Shown here: in pieces, positions 46,124-58,889 of the stretch
Numbering within the stretch: the first letter of the stretch is position 1
Layout: each line of letters opens with the position of its first letter
Assembly (NCBI GenBank): GCA_019426215.1
Contig: CM033394.1
Coordinates: 42,530,423 to 42,594,422, forward strand
Reading direction: 5' to 3'
Source of the DNA: Buddleja alternifolia
Taxonomy: Eukaryota > Streptophyta > Magnoliopsida > Lamiales > Scrophulariaceae
Length of the DNA: 64,000 nucleotides
Made by a program: the position numbers and the translations under genes
The notes under the pieces: model-generated
Seen by the model: only the letters and a program-made list of their open reading frames with translations
Database searches by the model: none
Told to the model about the DNA's origin: nothing

Positions 46124-49057
46124 GGAAATGCAGGGGAAATAAGAAGCCTAAGAATATACCATTTAAACAGTTAAGCTACTTGCTACTTACCCCAAGGCTA
46201 CAGAGGTTGTACACGTCTCAAGCCACTGCAGAACACATGAGATGGCATAAAGAGAACCCAGGTGAAGAAGGGAAACTCTGCCATCCGCGTGATGGTGAGG
46301 CTTGGAAACACTTTGACCATACACATCCTTCTTTTGCAGCTGAGTCCCGAAATGTTAGGCTTGCACTATCGGCGGATGGGTTTAATCCGCATAATCAAGG
46401 ATCTAGACCTTATTCTTGTTGGCCGGTTATTGTCACACCTTACAACTTACCGCCATGGATGTGTATGGATCGACCTTATATGTTCCTTACCTTACTCGTC
46501 CCAGGTCCAAAAAGTCCAGGTAGGAGTTTGGATGTGTATTTACAACCTTTGATAGACGAGTTAAAAACACTATGGGATGTCGGGGTTGAGACTTATGACG
46601 TGTCAAGAAAACAGAACTTCCAGATGAAGGCAACACTAATGTGGACTATCAGTGACTTCCCTGCCTATGGAATGTTATCGGGTTGGAGTACTCATGGTAA
46701 GCTAGCATGTCCATATTGCATGAATCACATTAAGTCGTTTAGACTTAAACATGGTCGTAAACCGTGTTTTTTTTATTGTCATCGTCAAGTTTTGCCATTG
46801 GATCATTCCTATAGATATCAAAAAGATAATTTCACCAAGGGAAGGATTGAGATAGATGAACCCCCCATTCGTTCAACTGGTGATGAGGTCGAGGCTGCGG
46901 TTTCTTTACTACCGAACATTGAGCATGGTAAGAATAATGAGAAAGAGAGAATTGAAGGATTTGGTGAAACTCATAATTGGTTGAAACGAAGTATCTCTTG
47001 GGACTTGCCATATTGGAAAACAAACTCGATACGTCATAACTTAGATGTGATGCACATTGAAAAGAATGTCTTTGATAATGTCTTCAACACGGTTATGGAT
47101 GTTAAAGGTAAAACTAAGGATAACATAATTGCTCGTTTAGACCTGCAAAATGTCTGTAAGCGTCGAAATCTTAATCTCAAGGAGGTGAATGAGAAGTATC
47201 TTAAACCAAAAGCTAGCTATGCGTTGACAAAGGATGAACGTCAGATGGTACTAAAGTGGATTAAAGATTTGAGACTTCCAGATGGGTATGTATCGAATTT
47301 GGGCAGGTGTGTCAACTTGGATTATTATAGTATGCATGGAATGAAGAGCCATGATTGTCATGTTTTCATGGAGAGATTGATTCCACTTACATTTCGCGAT
47401 TTATTACCAGAGCCTGTATGGAATGCCTTGACTGAATTAAGCCAATTCTTTAGAGACTTATGCTCAACTGTGCTATCTGAGTCAAATATGAAAAAGATGG
47501 AGGAGAATATTGTTGTAACATTGTGCAAGCTTTAGAAGATATTCCCTCCTTCATTTTTTGATTCTATGGAGCATTTACCAATACATTTGGCATACGAAGC
47601 AAGAGTTGGTGGGCCTGTTTAATATCGATGGATGTATCCTTTTGAAAGGTAAAATCACTTTCAATATACACTCTATATCATGCTATATGAATCTAATTGT
47701 TTTTACATTCATAGATTTTTGAACACGTTGAAACGTAAGGTAAAGAACAAGGCACGCGTGGAGGGATCAATAGTCGAAGCTTACTTAATCGAAGAGACTT
47801 CAACATTCTGCTCTCATTTCTTTGCTCCCAATGTTGAAACAAGATCTAAGACTATAGGCCGTAATGATAACATCAATCAAGTTGAACATGTGAATCGGTT
47901 ATCTGTGTTCAATTCCAATTTTCGGCCTTTTAGTCCAAAAGGTCCATTCAAAATTTTAAATCAACATGAGAAGGACGCATGCGCAATATATATTCTGTTG
48001 AATAGTCCAGAAATCTCCGAATATGTTGAGTAAGTAAATCGTAGCTAATATTTCTTAACTATGTCTTATGTGTGGATTAAGAGTTTTAATTAGATATACT
48101 TTATAGACTCTATGACGCCGAGAAAGAAGTTCAACTACCGGATCTCATTCCTCATGCATTGGGATTGATACGTGATAAAGAGCTCACAACGTGGTTTTAC
48201 AATTATGTAAGCTTTTTTATTATTAATTATAATACATACTACAATGTAATAGTTATATTAACATGAACATTCATTCTTATGCTCAATAGGTTGAGAATCC
48301 AGCTAACCCGATAACAAACAATGACATAAAACGACTGTCGCGTGGATTTAATAGCATTGTTAAATGCTGGAATGGGCATATCGTGAATGGATATAGATTC
48401 CACACAATCGAATATGGGAAAGGAAAATCTACTATGAATAGTGGAGTGTCTATCAGTGGGAGCTACTATAATGATTCCACCATAGAATATTACGGTGAGT
48501 TACTGGAAATTCTTGAGCTAAGCTTTTTAGGCCCTGGTGACAACACTGTAGTGATGTTCAAGTGTAAATGGTTTGACTCGGGGAGATTAGGAACAAAAAT
48601 TCATCCAAGGTACAATATTGTAGATATCAATAGTGCTCGTAGTATAGCCGAAGACAACCCTTTTGTTCTTGCTTCTCAATGTCATCAAGTCTACTACACG
48701 CCATACCTTTGGAGAAAAAAAGCATCTGATCGCAACTGGCGGGCTGTTTTTAGAGTTAATGCAAGAAGCACATACGAGATAAGTCATACCTCCATTCCTA
48801 GTGAGCAAACACCACTAGAGGAGTTTTACCAGGAGACTTCAAGTTCAAATCTCGCTCATGTTGTATTAGATAATGAGCTTGATGAAATTGATATTCTAAT
48901 TGATGTTCATTGTGAAGAGGAAGAGGTGAACCCTGATGATTTACACCTTCATGAAAGAGAACTTGATCAAGAAATTGAGTTTGACGATTTGGAAGAAGAA
49001 TTGGTGGAATCAGATGAGGAAGAATTGCTCGAGTATAGTGACAGTTCTAGTGGATAA
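46124..49057 (+). pseudogene. TnpD-type CACTA transposase (Transposase_21 with DUF4216-like end)
   Basis: Exon 1 (46124-47648) encodes the TNP2/TnpD core: LTPRLQRLYTSQATAEHMRW, YNLPPWMCMDRPYMFLTLLV, GKLACPYCM, LDVMHIEKNVFDN. Two stops interrupt it: TAG at 47533 and TAA at 47620, both where the family has a codon one base away (…GGPVQYRWMYPFER expected). Exons 47715-48029, 48107-48206 and 48290-49057 follow with GT-AG borders in phase; the last contains a DUF4216-like part (VMFKCKWFDSGRLGTKIHP, QCHQVYYTPYL) and an acidic tail. The N-terminal transposase-associated zinc region is missing. It would have catalysed element excision. Confidence 0.87.
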
Positions 49058-49302
49058 TGATTTATTTTGAGGTTAGTACTTATATCATAAATTAGTAGAA
49101 ATTAGTACTTATTTTACGAGTCTATAGTAGATTTCCTTGTCAATTTGTAATCATTAAATTTCTTTAAAAGTCTGATATTGTCATTATGTATCCTACTTAG
49201 TAGAAATTGAGATGAGATAATGCAATCTTAACTTGGTTTATATTATTTCTGTTTTATTATATGTTAGAAAATTGCAACATTTTCTTAGTCTCTACAGCTA
49301 CT

Positions 49303-51932
49303 ATGCAGCCTACTAGGGGAAGATACACAGGGACTTATATGAGTTTGTTGAATGGAAATGTGAAAGCTTTGGGTGACTTGCATGAGGATTTGGCTGAGCA
49401 CGACGATATGGCTGAGCATGACAATTTGGCTGAGCACGATGATATGGCTGAGCATGACGATTTGGCTGAGCATGACGATTTAGCTGATGAGGAGGTGCAT
49501 CCGGGAATGGATGACTTACCACATGCCATCGAGCAAAAAGAGTCTGATTGTAAAGATGAAATTGAGCGCGATGAAGTGGGTCGAGAGATACTAATTATTG
49601 TGGAAAACTGGTAATCATATTCCTTATTGAATTGCTAAGTTTTTCTATACATTGAAACTAAACGAAACTGGATATATCACTGTTGATGTTGAACCGATAA
49701 TTTTATTACATTCCTTTAACATTTGTTTTCAGTTTCGTTAGTACTGCTGCACCTCGGACCATTTTACCGTCTTTACGTGGATGGTATAATGGAGTTTGGC
49801 CGACCTTTACTAAAATTCCGGATCTGGTAAAGCAAGAATTGTTTGACTTGTTCAAGGTAATTATGAGGAGTCTACGAATTGCCTAGTTTTCATTATGCAT
49901 GTGGAGTGTTTATACTTTAATGAAAATTAGCATTAATACATGAGATTATGAATAACTTGTCATTTTCATGAATGATAAATTTAATAATCCATTTATCTGT
50001 AAAAGAGTCGAAGCTATTGTGTTCTTTCTATGTAATTTGTCATTTCAATAAATAGTAAACTTAAAAGTCACTTCTTTTTAAATAAATAAAATTATGTTCT
50101 TTATATTTTCAATATTCGTAGTCCCTTAAATCAAATTTTCCCTATACTTTAATTTACAATTTGTGACCAATCTAGGGAAAATTTACTTGCCGTGATCCGT
50201 GGTCTGAAGAACAAGTATTTAAAATTTGGAAGTCCTATTTCAGTAGGAGGATGACTGCACTGATGAGCGATCTCAGAAACAATGCAAAGTCGAGAGATTC
50301 ACCTCCACCAAAATGGATGAGAAAAGAAATATGGGACGGTCTTTGGGATATTTGGGACACTCCCAAATTCAAGAATCTCCAAAATAGATACCGACAAAAT
50401 CGACTATCGGATCGAAATGACCTTGGGGTGGCATTGAGTGCATCGGGTTCGATTTCTATTCATCAACATGCACGTAGGATGGTAAGTGATAAATTTTAAT
50501 ATAATGTCGGATGAGTTTATTGTTGAATGTGTTCGATTTCAATACAAGTGATAAATTTCAATATAATGTCGGATGAGTTTATTGTTGGTTGTGTTTGATG
50601 TTGGATGTTGAATGTGTTCGATTTCAATACAAGTGATAAATTTGTCAAATATTTTTTTAATGTTGGTTGTGTTTATTTTCTTTAGTTGTAGTATTGTGGA
50701 TAACTTATTGTGAAGTTAAGCGGTATTTTGATAGTTTTCTTTATTGATCGCTATTTTTCATTTACGTAGAAGTCCTATTTATTGATCGCTATTGTAAATA
50801 ACTAGTGTAGTATTGATATTTAGGATTTGATAAGTTTGTTTAATGTGTATAAATAACTAGTGTGGTATTGATATATGCAAAAAGAGAAACTTATGTCATT
50901 GACATGTGTTGTTTAGGATTTGATAACCATGTTTAGGTTATTTGCATGGATGTGATGTGTATAAATAACTAGTGTGGTATTGATATATGCAAAAAGAGAA
51001 ATTTTTATGTACTTGACATGTGTTTTTTAGGATTTGATAACTCTGTTTAGATTATTTGCTTGGACGTGATCTGTATAAATAACTTTTATGGTATTGATAT
51101 ATTTAAAACGATAAATTTATGTCATTCATATGTGTTGCTTATGATTTGATAACTCTATCTTACTTCTAATTATTTTAATTATATTTATCTTAAACTGTAG
51201 TCTAAAAAGAATGGTGGGAATCCGGTGCTTTTTGGAAAAGCTTTTGAGCGATGTCATAGGAGAAACAAAGGACAAGGACCTTTTGTGGACAAGAAGTCGA
51301 AGAATACATTGGTGAATTTTTTCTCATTATTACTTATTAATAGATATTACCCCTTACAAGATATCAATTGTTAATTAGTAATATATTAATTACTTTTCTA
51401 ATTTATTTTGCAGGAGACTTATACTGAGAAATTAAAGCAAAATCAATCTCAAAGTGATGGACCAACGATGTTGCCCTCTGTTAAAGCTTCATGCATCATT
51501 TATCCTGAAGCATGGGCTGAGGCGTCTAGTGGACCAAAATTCGGGCGTTGCTACAGGTTCGGTACCTCGTACAGCGAAAGCTCCTCTTCATCTATTCATA
51601 GCTCAAGCATCAATCGCTCACAAGTAGAAACAGAGAATGCGAAAAAGATTCAAGAATTAGAGAAAGAATTGGAAAAGCAACGAGTAGAAATGAAAAAGAA
51701 TATCGAGCAGGGTATTAAGGATGCTCTTACGTCTCTCAATATGTATTCGATCCAACATCCTTCTCCCGGACATTTATCTGCTTCAGCTCCCGGGTACTTT
51801 CCACCTCATCCTGGTTACTGTCCGTCTCCTGGCTACTATCCGGCTCCTCCGGCTCCTGGTCAACATCATCATTTCCAGTACCAGCCTTCTAGTAGAGATC
51901 ATTCTCCCGACGAACACCATACTCGGGATTAG
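49303..51932 (+). CDS. TnpA-type CACTA protein (Ptta/En/Spm, Transposase_24) of element A
   Basis: Five exons, 49303-49610, 49733-49856, 50176-50481, 51201-51311 and 51414-51932, all GT-AG and in phase, about 455 aa with no stop. Exon 1 contains six-residue repeats AEHDDM/AEHDDL. Exons 2-3 have LRGWYNGVWPTFTKIPDLV and PPPKWMRKEIWDGLWDIWDT. Exon 5 has the typical PEAWAEASSGPKFGRCYRFG, then a coiled coil and a Pro/Tyr-rich tail. TnpA-type proteins bind subterminal repeats and assist the transposase. The start is the first Met in the exon-1 frame after a short upstream open stretch. Confidence 0.83.
49384..49488 (+). repeat. 18-bp coding minisatellite in TnpA exon 1
   Basis: Five to six tandem 18-base units (GCTGAGCACGACGATATG and variants) encode (AEHDD[M/L]) repeats. 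Copies differ mostly at third positions, so the frame is kept. Confidence 0.9.
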
Positions 51933-51939
51933 TCCATTG

Positions 51940-52588
51940 CTCGCTCCTATTGCATTTGTTATCTTGATTGAATTCGTGTAGAACTTTTAGTTATATGTTA
52001 TGACAAGATATTTTACATTCATGATTTTATCTACATTTGATTATGTATGACATTTTATAATTATTATATTGGTATTTTATTTTGGTAAACTCATTTTATG
52101 TATATTACTATTATATTATTATTTAATTGATATTAATTATAATTGAAAAATACTTAAAAAGAAATTATTGGATATATTTAGCAACAAAATTAGGGGTGCA
52201 AATGTTTGTTGGTGATTTCTAATTTTGAAATTAGGAACAAAAATGTTTGTTGTTGAATAATATTTTTATAATATTTCGAATATATTACCATCAAAATTTC
52301 CAAAAAATTGTTTGCTTGCTAAAGATTAGGAACAAAGTCATTCCTTCCAAATTCGGAAGGAAGACTTTTGTAGGCAATATTTGTTGATGATCACCAACTA
52401 AATTATTTTTAGGTAAATATTGTTGCCAAATTTACCAACAAAACTCTTTGTTCCTAAAATTTACTTACAAGCAATATAAGAACAAAACCTATTTGTTTAT
52501 AATTTTGTAGCTAATGTGAATTACCAACAAATATTGATTGTTTAGCATTGAATTACATTCCTTGCTAATCAATGTTTTTCTTGTAGTG
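51940..52588. other. 3' flank and right subterminal repeats of CACTA A
   Basis: AT-rich 3' flank, then from about 52150 repeated motifs such as TTAGGAACAAA and TTTGTTGGTAAT that mirror the left end. Likely TnpA-binding region. Confidence 0.6.
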
Positions 52589-54669
52589 TATCTCCTTTGA
52601 ACGGTTTTAATTAAAAGTACTTAACCTTGATTTGGTAATATTTTTTGTAATCAATACTCTTGATCTGAATAATTATTCACGCAACAATACGTGCAATTAC
52701 AACTATGATCATACAAATGATCTTCAAGGATAAATGTGATAGAAAGTTATGCAAATTTCGACGTTATTCACTAGAAAAAATTCATGTAGGTGGTTCTTTC
52801 AATTGAGATATTATCAATGAAAAGATAATTTCTTATGATAATTTGAAGTATCATAATATCATAGGGCTAATTGTTTTAATAATTATTTTGTCATAATAAG
52901 AAGTATCATATGATTTATCAAGCATCATTTTTCGAAGCAATTTAAAATATCATAACTGCATTGTTTAGTATACTATCTAATATTTTTTAAATCTCTTATT
53001 TCTTGTTATATGATTGCAACTTCTAGAGTTGTTACTTGTAAATAAAAATTAAAACTTTATTTAATATAAATTTTAATTATCTTAAAGTATTTTTATGTGT
53101 TGTAAATTTGTTTCAAACATAAAATAGAATATTACTTACATTTTTTGATAAATCTATTAGGTAGCTTTGTAAGGGAAAAAAAGTTAAACTTCAATTTGTG
53201 ATGAACGAAAAATCAATAAGTGAAGAATATGGATAATTTTCTTAAAAAATAGATGAAATAGGTGAGACAAATATGATTTTGCATTGAATTTATCATTTAG
53301 TAATTTGTAAAGTTTAAGAATCCCTTCTCTTTAATTACTTAAGAATTGTTGTGTCTTTATAAATTTGAAATCTTCCTATTCCCCAAACAATAATTATCCA
53401 TATGCTTTAACTGTTTTACCCTTCAATTTTAAAGTTAGAACAATTAAATTTAATTTCACAGAATTCCTTAAACCTTGTTTAAGAGGAAGATGTTTTACAT
53501 ACAATAGATAGAAGTCAATTAATACGCATAAAATTAAAATCATATCACAATATCTTTCTAAATAATAAATAAGGACAATTTTTTTAAAAAAAAAAAGTAA
53601 CAAAAAATTGACTTTTGTTAGTTCTTGAAAGAACTCAAATGAAACCTAGAAAACTGGAACTCCAGAAAAGCGCTTATAAGGAAAAACAGTCACCTTAGTT
53701 GTGTACGTATTTCAACAACATACCTAATCAATTCATGTCAATTATTAAAAATATCTAATTCTTAATAAAAATGTTATATACCGCTAATAATTGTATATCA
53801 CCGTTTTTCACCTCATTTAAGATTTGAAAAATATTGATATATTAAATCTAATAAAGTGCATTAATTGCAATAATTTTTTTTCGACAATCACTACAAGAAA
53901 ACAAGGCATCAGCTACGAAAAAAAGTGCATCGAACTCAAATTTGTAGCTATAATGATAGATTAACTACGGATATTCCATAGGTAAATACATTTTAAAGTT
54001 GATTGAGTAGATAGAAATATTTTGGCTACAAACTTGCAACGAATCAGCTATGAATTTGCAACAGGAGTACATTTTCGTTGCCAGTTGTGTTGTTAGTGCA
54101 ACAAATTAGCTACAATTTAACATAGCTAAGAATAAATTAAAAAATTTAAAAATAATAAAAATTCTTAACTACGGAATAATTGAGGATCTTGCTATGAATT
54201 TTATATTCATAGTTATTTTGTTTGTAGCCCTTGCAACAAAATGAACACTTGTTGCAATTTCCATTGCTAGTGCAATTGCGAGGAGCTATGGATGATGCGT
54301 AGATAGAAAAAAATTTGCGACGAAGTATACATTCATTGCAATTTTTATTGCTAATGCAACATGATACACTTTTGTTGCAATAGTCGTTGTTGGTGCATTG
54401 GAGTGTACATTTGATGCAATTTGCGTTGCTGATACAATATTCTATACATTCGTTGCAAGTTGCGTTGCTGGTGCAACCAATTAGCTACAAGTATCACAGG
54501 AAAAATAAATTCACTAAATAATAAAATTTTTAACACGGAACAGATACAAAGCTTTGCATCAGATGCAAATTTTATTGCGTGTGCAACAAAGTATACCCGT
54601 TGCAATTCTTGTAGCTGATGCAACATTGTATATAAATTCGTTGCAATTGTCCTTGTTGGTTCAACTAAA

Positions 54670-56480
54670 TGGTGGTAAAATATCTAAAAATGTTGAATTT
54701 AATATGAAATTTAAGTCTTATTTTCCGCCAATGTAGTTATGTTATTAAATTCTACTTCAGAAAGTTTTTATTTATCTTTATCAACTAAAAGTTTGTAAGT
54801 ATATGAGTTTTTCTAATAATTTTTTAATATCATTTAGGGTTTAGGGTTTAGATTTAGGGGTTAGGGGTAATATTAGATTTAGGGTTTAGGACTTAGGGTT
54901 AGAATAAATTTTGAATTATTTCATAATTGTTTCAATATAATAAAAACATATCGAATGTTTTGGTCTTGTCCTATCTCGGATCTAAACTGCTTAATTTAAC
55001 CGACAATAAGATTGATTGGTGTAAGAATTAAAATACATTATTCTAGTATATAGTATATGGTACATGAAGTTATAATGATGTTGGTGTTTTTACATATACT
55101 TCTAAATAGAACTGTAAACGAGTCTAGTCGAGTGAAAAATAATTTGTTGTTCTAGCTTTTTATTATCGAACTTCAAAATTTGTGTCTGAGTTTTGTTTGA
55201 TTGTTAATTAAGTTGAGCTCAAATAAGCTTTTATCAAGTCGAACATGAATCGAGTAGTTGATTGTTTTACACATATTTTATCATTTTTCACTAATCGAGT
55301 CAAGCTCGAGTTGAGCTTCAAACTTATCGAACACACAAATGGTTGTTAAACTTGGTTTGATGTATTAACGAACAGAATCTATTATCAGATGATCTCAGGT
55401 CGAATATTGAGTAGTTTGATTCGTGCTTCAACTCTACTTATAAACCTTTTAGTAACTTGGGAAATATATATGTAACTGATAAACACAAAATAACTAAAGT
55501 AGCTAGGTTCTATATCTACATCATTTTTATAAATATTTTAGAATAAACAAACGAAAAAATATGTTGTGTAGTTTTATATAAATAAATTATTTATCATACA
55601 ATTTATTTATTTAAATAATTTCTCCATCTCGACTAATTCATAGATATTACGGTGTGATGATTATTTCAGGCATAATTGATTAAAAAATTTGATAAACCTT
55701 TTCATACTAAAATAGTTCTACTTCAAATATTAAAACGAAATCCACTAAAAATTAATAATTTTGATTTACCTAATTTTTGAACCAACATAGAATTAATAAA
55801 TCAATAATACTACTAATTTTTTGATTAGAATAAGTGATCCATGATAATTATGACAATATTAGGCTAACTATAAAATACTACGATATAGTAACAAAAATAC
55901 TACAAGAGAAATATTTATTTTCCTTATACATATTCGTAATAACTACTAACTTAACAAAATTATTTATAGCTACCAAAAAAAAAAATTATTTATCTTTTAT
56001 TAATATTAAAATTCCAAAATATAGGCGCGAAAACATGGTATACCAATACTGCACGTTCTATAAGTGCCCTTCTCCTTTCCGATTCTTTTGCCAAACCACT
56101 CTTAATTTCCTCTAATTAGGACTCTGCAAATTTCCTTTTTAATTTCTTTCCCTATTTTCCAAAGCGTTAAAACTCCAGCGTTAAAACTCTTAACCCTACA
56201 AAAAAAAAATCAAAATTTTTTCAGCAAGATTGAAGGCACCAGCCACACAAATAGGCACTATCTGAAAGCTTGAAGGTACTTGCCGGAGTTCTTCACCAAA
56301 CCGGCACAGGCAGAGGTAATATATAGTACTATTCTTTTTAACTAAATTCCATTCTAAAGCAATTAATTAAGAGCTCTGCCTTTTACTACTTGAGTTTTAG
56401 GGAGGGAGAAAAGTAGGATATATATGTCGTTGAGCACGTGAAAATTTTATAAATTCATAAATCTTTTAGTCCCTGTTTTT
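54670..56480. other. Non-coding left interior of CACTA B
   Basis: Holds degenerate TTTAGGG repeats (54832-54905) and AT-rich DNA. 56030-56330 resembles a gene leader (CT-rich, ending CACAGGCAGAG/GTAATA, a donor-like site) without a recognised protein. No coding region supported. Confidence 0.5.
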
Positions 56481-56511
56481 CGAGTTGAACTGAGTTGAAC
56501 TCTTGACCTTT

Positions 56512-56625
56512 AGCGACTGTTTAGCGACCAAAGATGGTCTCTCTTGATCATTAAATTTAGCAAGAAAACTAGTAGAAGTAAACCTCTGATTTTTTGATTG
56601 AAAATGAACATTTTTAGAATTTATA
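56512..56625. repeat. Direct repeat R1 of cargo cassette (element B)
   Basis: Matches R1 of element A, and is preceded in both by GAGTTGAACTCTTGACC-like sequence. Confidence 0.85.
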
Positions 56626-57198
56626 AGAATTCACTCTTACTGTGCGAATTTGCTAAAGAAGAAATAAGCTTAAAAAGTGCATTGATGTGGAAGATAATTT
56701 GTAGGGGTGGAGTTTGAGGATTTTCTTTTTGTGTGTGAGTGGGGTTATACATATATATTTGTATATGTATATGTGTATGTGTATGTGTATGTATATATAT
56801 GTTTATATATTAGAAAAAGAAGATTTACTCATATCTTTACCTTTCTACTGCCACAACAAACTTTTCATTTTTTGGTCGTTAATAGAGATGGAAATAGAGA
56901 TGGAATTTTTCGTCGTTAATTTGCAAATTATATTATAAAATACAAATCAATTTTCCATGTCCTTTAGAGACTGTTTAGCAATCGAAAGTCAAATTAGCGA
57001 CGAAAATAGAGACGGAATTTTCCGTCACTAATTTGCACATTATATTATAACATAAAAATCAATTTTCCATTAACTTTAATATTTTTTTTTTTGGTTGTTA
57101 CTTTTATGTACTATATGTTATATTTATTATACCTGAGCAAGGTAAAATTACATTTTGTTGCTTTTCAAATCTAATGATCAATGTCAACATGACAAATT

Positions 57199-58002
57199 TT
57201 AAAGTGAATTAGTTTTCTTCCCAAGCGTTCTTTTCATGTAATTAAGCTTAAAAAATTTCATCCTTAGCCTCTTTGTTTTTTCTTCCAATTGCATATCTGG
57301 AATCTCTTCCATTAATTTCAACTCTTGTTCCAATTTCTGCAACTCTCTCAACTTCTCATCTCCTTCCTCTTCTCCAAATTCTTGGACATTTTTTATTAGG
57401 GTTTGAAGGCTCATGAGTTTTCTATGAGGCCATCTCCTAATTCCCAATTCTCTGCACCTTTCCTTCAAAAGGGTTACCCCTACATTCAATTCTTTTGCTG
57501 CTTGTTTTATTGGCATGTAAAAATACTGCGAAATCGTTTTCCTCGACAACATTTTCACTACTTTCCTTGATCCTTTAACTATTTTCTTTTCTTCCTCCAC
57601 ATGTAAATTCTCATCAAATGTCACCATTGTCGTGTTATTGGTAGAGTTATCAAATAGCAACTGCTGCTGGTTTAGTTGATCTTCAAATCCTGTTCTCACT
57701 TCATTCCCAGAGTTGCCCCACAATAGTTCTGAAATTAAACACAAAAAGAAAATGAAAATGGAACTATATATTGTATATATTGAAAATAATAATATTTTTA
57801 AAAAAGTTCAGATTTGATTACCTGGAATGTTAAAAGCAGGGTCATGTGGCGAACTGAAAGATGAATAAAAAGGGTCATTTACTATCATCTCCATCAAAGG
57901 AACATCATGAAGTACAATTTCACAAATGGAAAATTCGGTTTGGGAATTCCACTTAATAAATTCCATATCAGATAATAATCCACTGTTTTGCCTAGTTTCC
58001 AT
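57199..58002 (-). CDS. RKD-type RWP-RK transcription factor (cargo of CACTA B)
   Basis: Exons 57822-58002 and 57199-57728 with the same phase-1 intron as in element A, giving 236 aa without a break. The RWP-RK core and the roughly 90 residues around it (from about TFDENLHVEEEKK to ELQKL) are identical to the A copy. Exon 1 differs at about nine of 60 residues (METRQNSG, WNSQTEFSICEIVLHD) and the coiled-coil tail at several. The Met used is the one matching copy A; an in-frame upstream Met at 58071 would add 23 residues. Likely the same nuclear DNA-binding role as the A copy; function and expression unproven. Confidence 0.85.
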
Positions 58003-58529
58003 CGTAGTTTGATGATGAAAATGAAAATAATTTTTGGTTTTCCGATAGGGGTGGTTAGTGGTGGCAAACAATGGGATTATATATATCTATCTATATATAT
58101 GGAAGAGAAGACATTTTTGGTTTTACTCAGCAGACATTTTTTACTCAGCCACCGTATCCTTTAATGTCAAGAGTCGTGTGACTGTGCTCACTTTAATGTC
58201 AAGAGACTTCATTTCCTTTAATGTCAAGAGATGTCGTGTCCTTTAATGTCAAGAGCATGCGCAATGTGTTTTTTTAACTTTAAAAAGATATATCTATCAT
58301 TAAATAATGTCTAATAATGTGCTTATGTTTAATAATAATTTTTTTTACCTAATAAGCTAAATATGCCCTTACCAATAATCTAAGAGTAAAAAAGAGAAAC
58401 ATAGGAAGAAGATACAATAGTTACCTTTTTTTAAACATAGAAAATAAATTTTAATGCAAGTTTGTCGTATTATATAAAAAATATTCAATTTATAATTTAA
58501 AAAATTAAATGTAGAAATTCAAAAGTCTT

Positions 58530-58740
58530 CTTCCCTCAATCATTCCCCTCTTTCTCTCTCACCCACGTCTCTCTCCTCTCAAACACTCCCTAATCTCCCA
58601 AAAATTTCAGATTCCTCATTTGTGAACTTCCACCAAGTTTTGAAAAGGAGACGCACAATTGTTAGGACAGCATTTACAGTGACACCTTCAACCTTACTCC
58701 AGAACAAGTCACCTTCCTCTTCTAGGTTAGGACAAATTCT
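58530..58740 (+). other. Leader-like gene fragment in CACTA B
   Basis: A CT-rich stretch (CTCTTTCTCTCTCACCCACG) ending at TTCTAG/GTTAGG looks like a 5' untranslated exon of a captured gene. No coding exon was recognised after it. Confidence 0.35.
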
Positions 58741-58889
58741 CTTTTCTTTCTGATTCAGTTTCTCAGCCTTGTTGAAATAAGGATAGTTTATTTTTTGATT
58801 GAATGGTGGAAGAATTCATAGTTTTATTCTTGTTGTTGATTCAGAGTTAGGCTATGAGCTTTACAATCTACGGATGGTATTTTGTCTCT

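Larger units (their letters stand above)
38747..52588. mobile_element. CACTA (En/Spm) element A, 13.8 kb, with gene cargo
   Basis: Ends CACTACAAGAAAAACATC on the left and, inverted, …GATGTTTTTC-type sequence ending CTTGTAGTG on the right; 3-bp duplication TAT on both sides (38744-38746, 52589-52591). Subterminal repeats of AGGAACAAA and TTTGTAGC type fill about 38747-39110 and 52150-52588. Inside, left to right: a second CACTA end, direct repeat R1, RKD gene, F-box gene, R2, TnpD-type pseudogene, TnpA-type gene. Confidence 0.92.
38142..53400. mobile_element. Non-autonomous TIR element split by CACTA A
   Basis: Left arm 38142-38746, right arm 52589-53400. Inverted ends of roughly 280 bp pair as TGGAAAATTATTATTTAGGG on the left with TGGATAATTATTGTTTGGGG (reverse complement) on the right. 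Flanked by TATGCTTT at 38134-38141 and 53401-53408. Without the CACTA insert it is about 1.4 kb and has no gene. The target duplication is 8 bp (hAT-like), or 9 bp if one terminal base is counted differently (Mutator-like). Confidence 0.78.

Noticed and set aside
49285..49529. Three antisense frames with periodic Cys/Ser/His repeats
   Set aside because: Antisense translations of the 18-bp TnpA minisatellite.
54351..54736. His/Gln-rich frames in both directions
   Set aside because: They read through CACTA subterminal repeats (TGCAACAA/TTGTTGCA) and are not genes.
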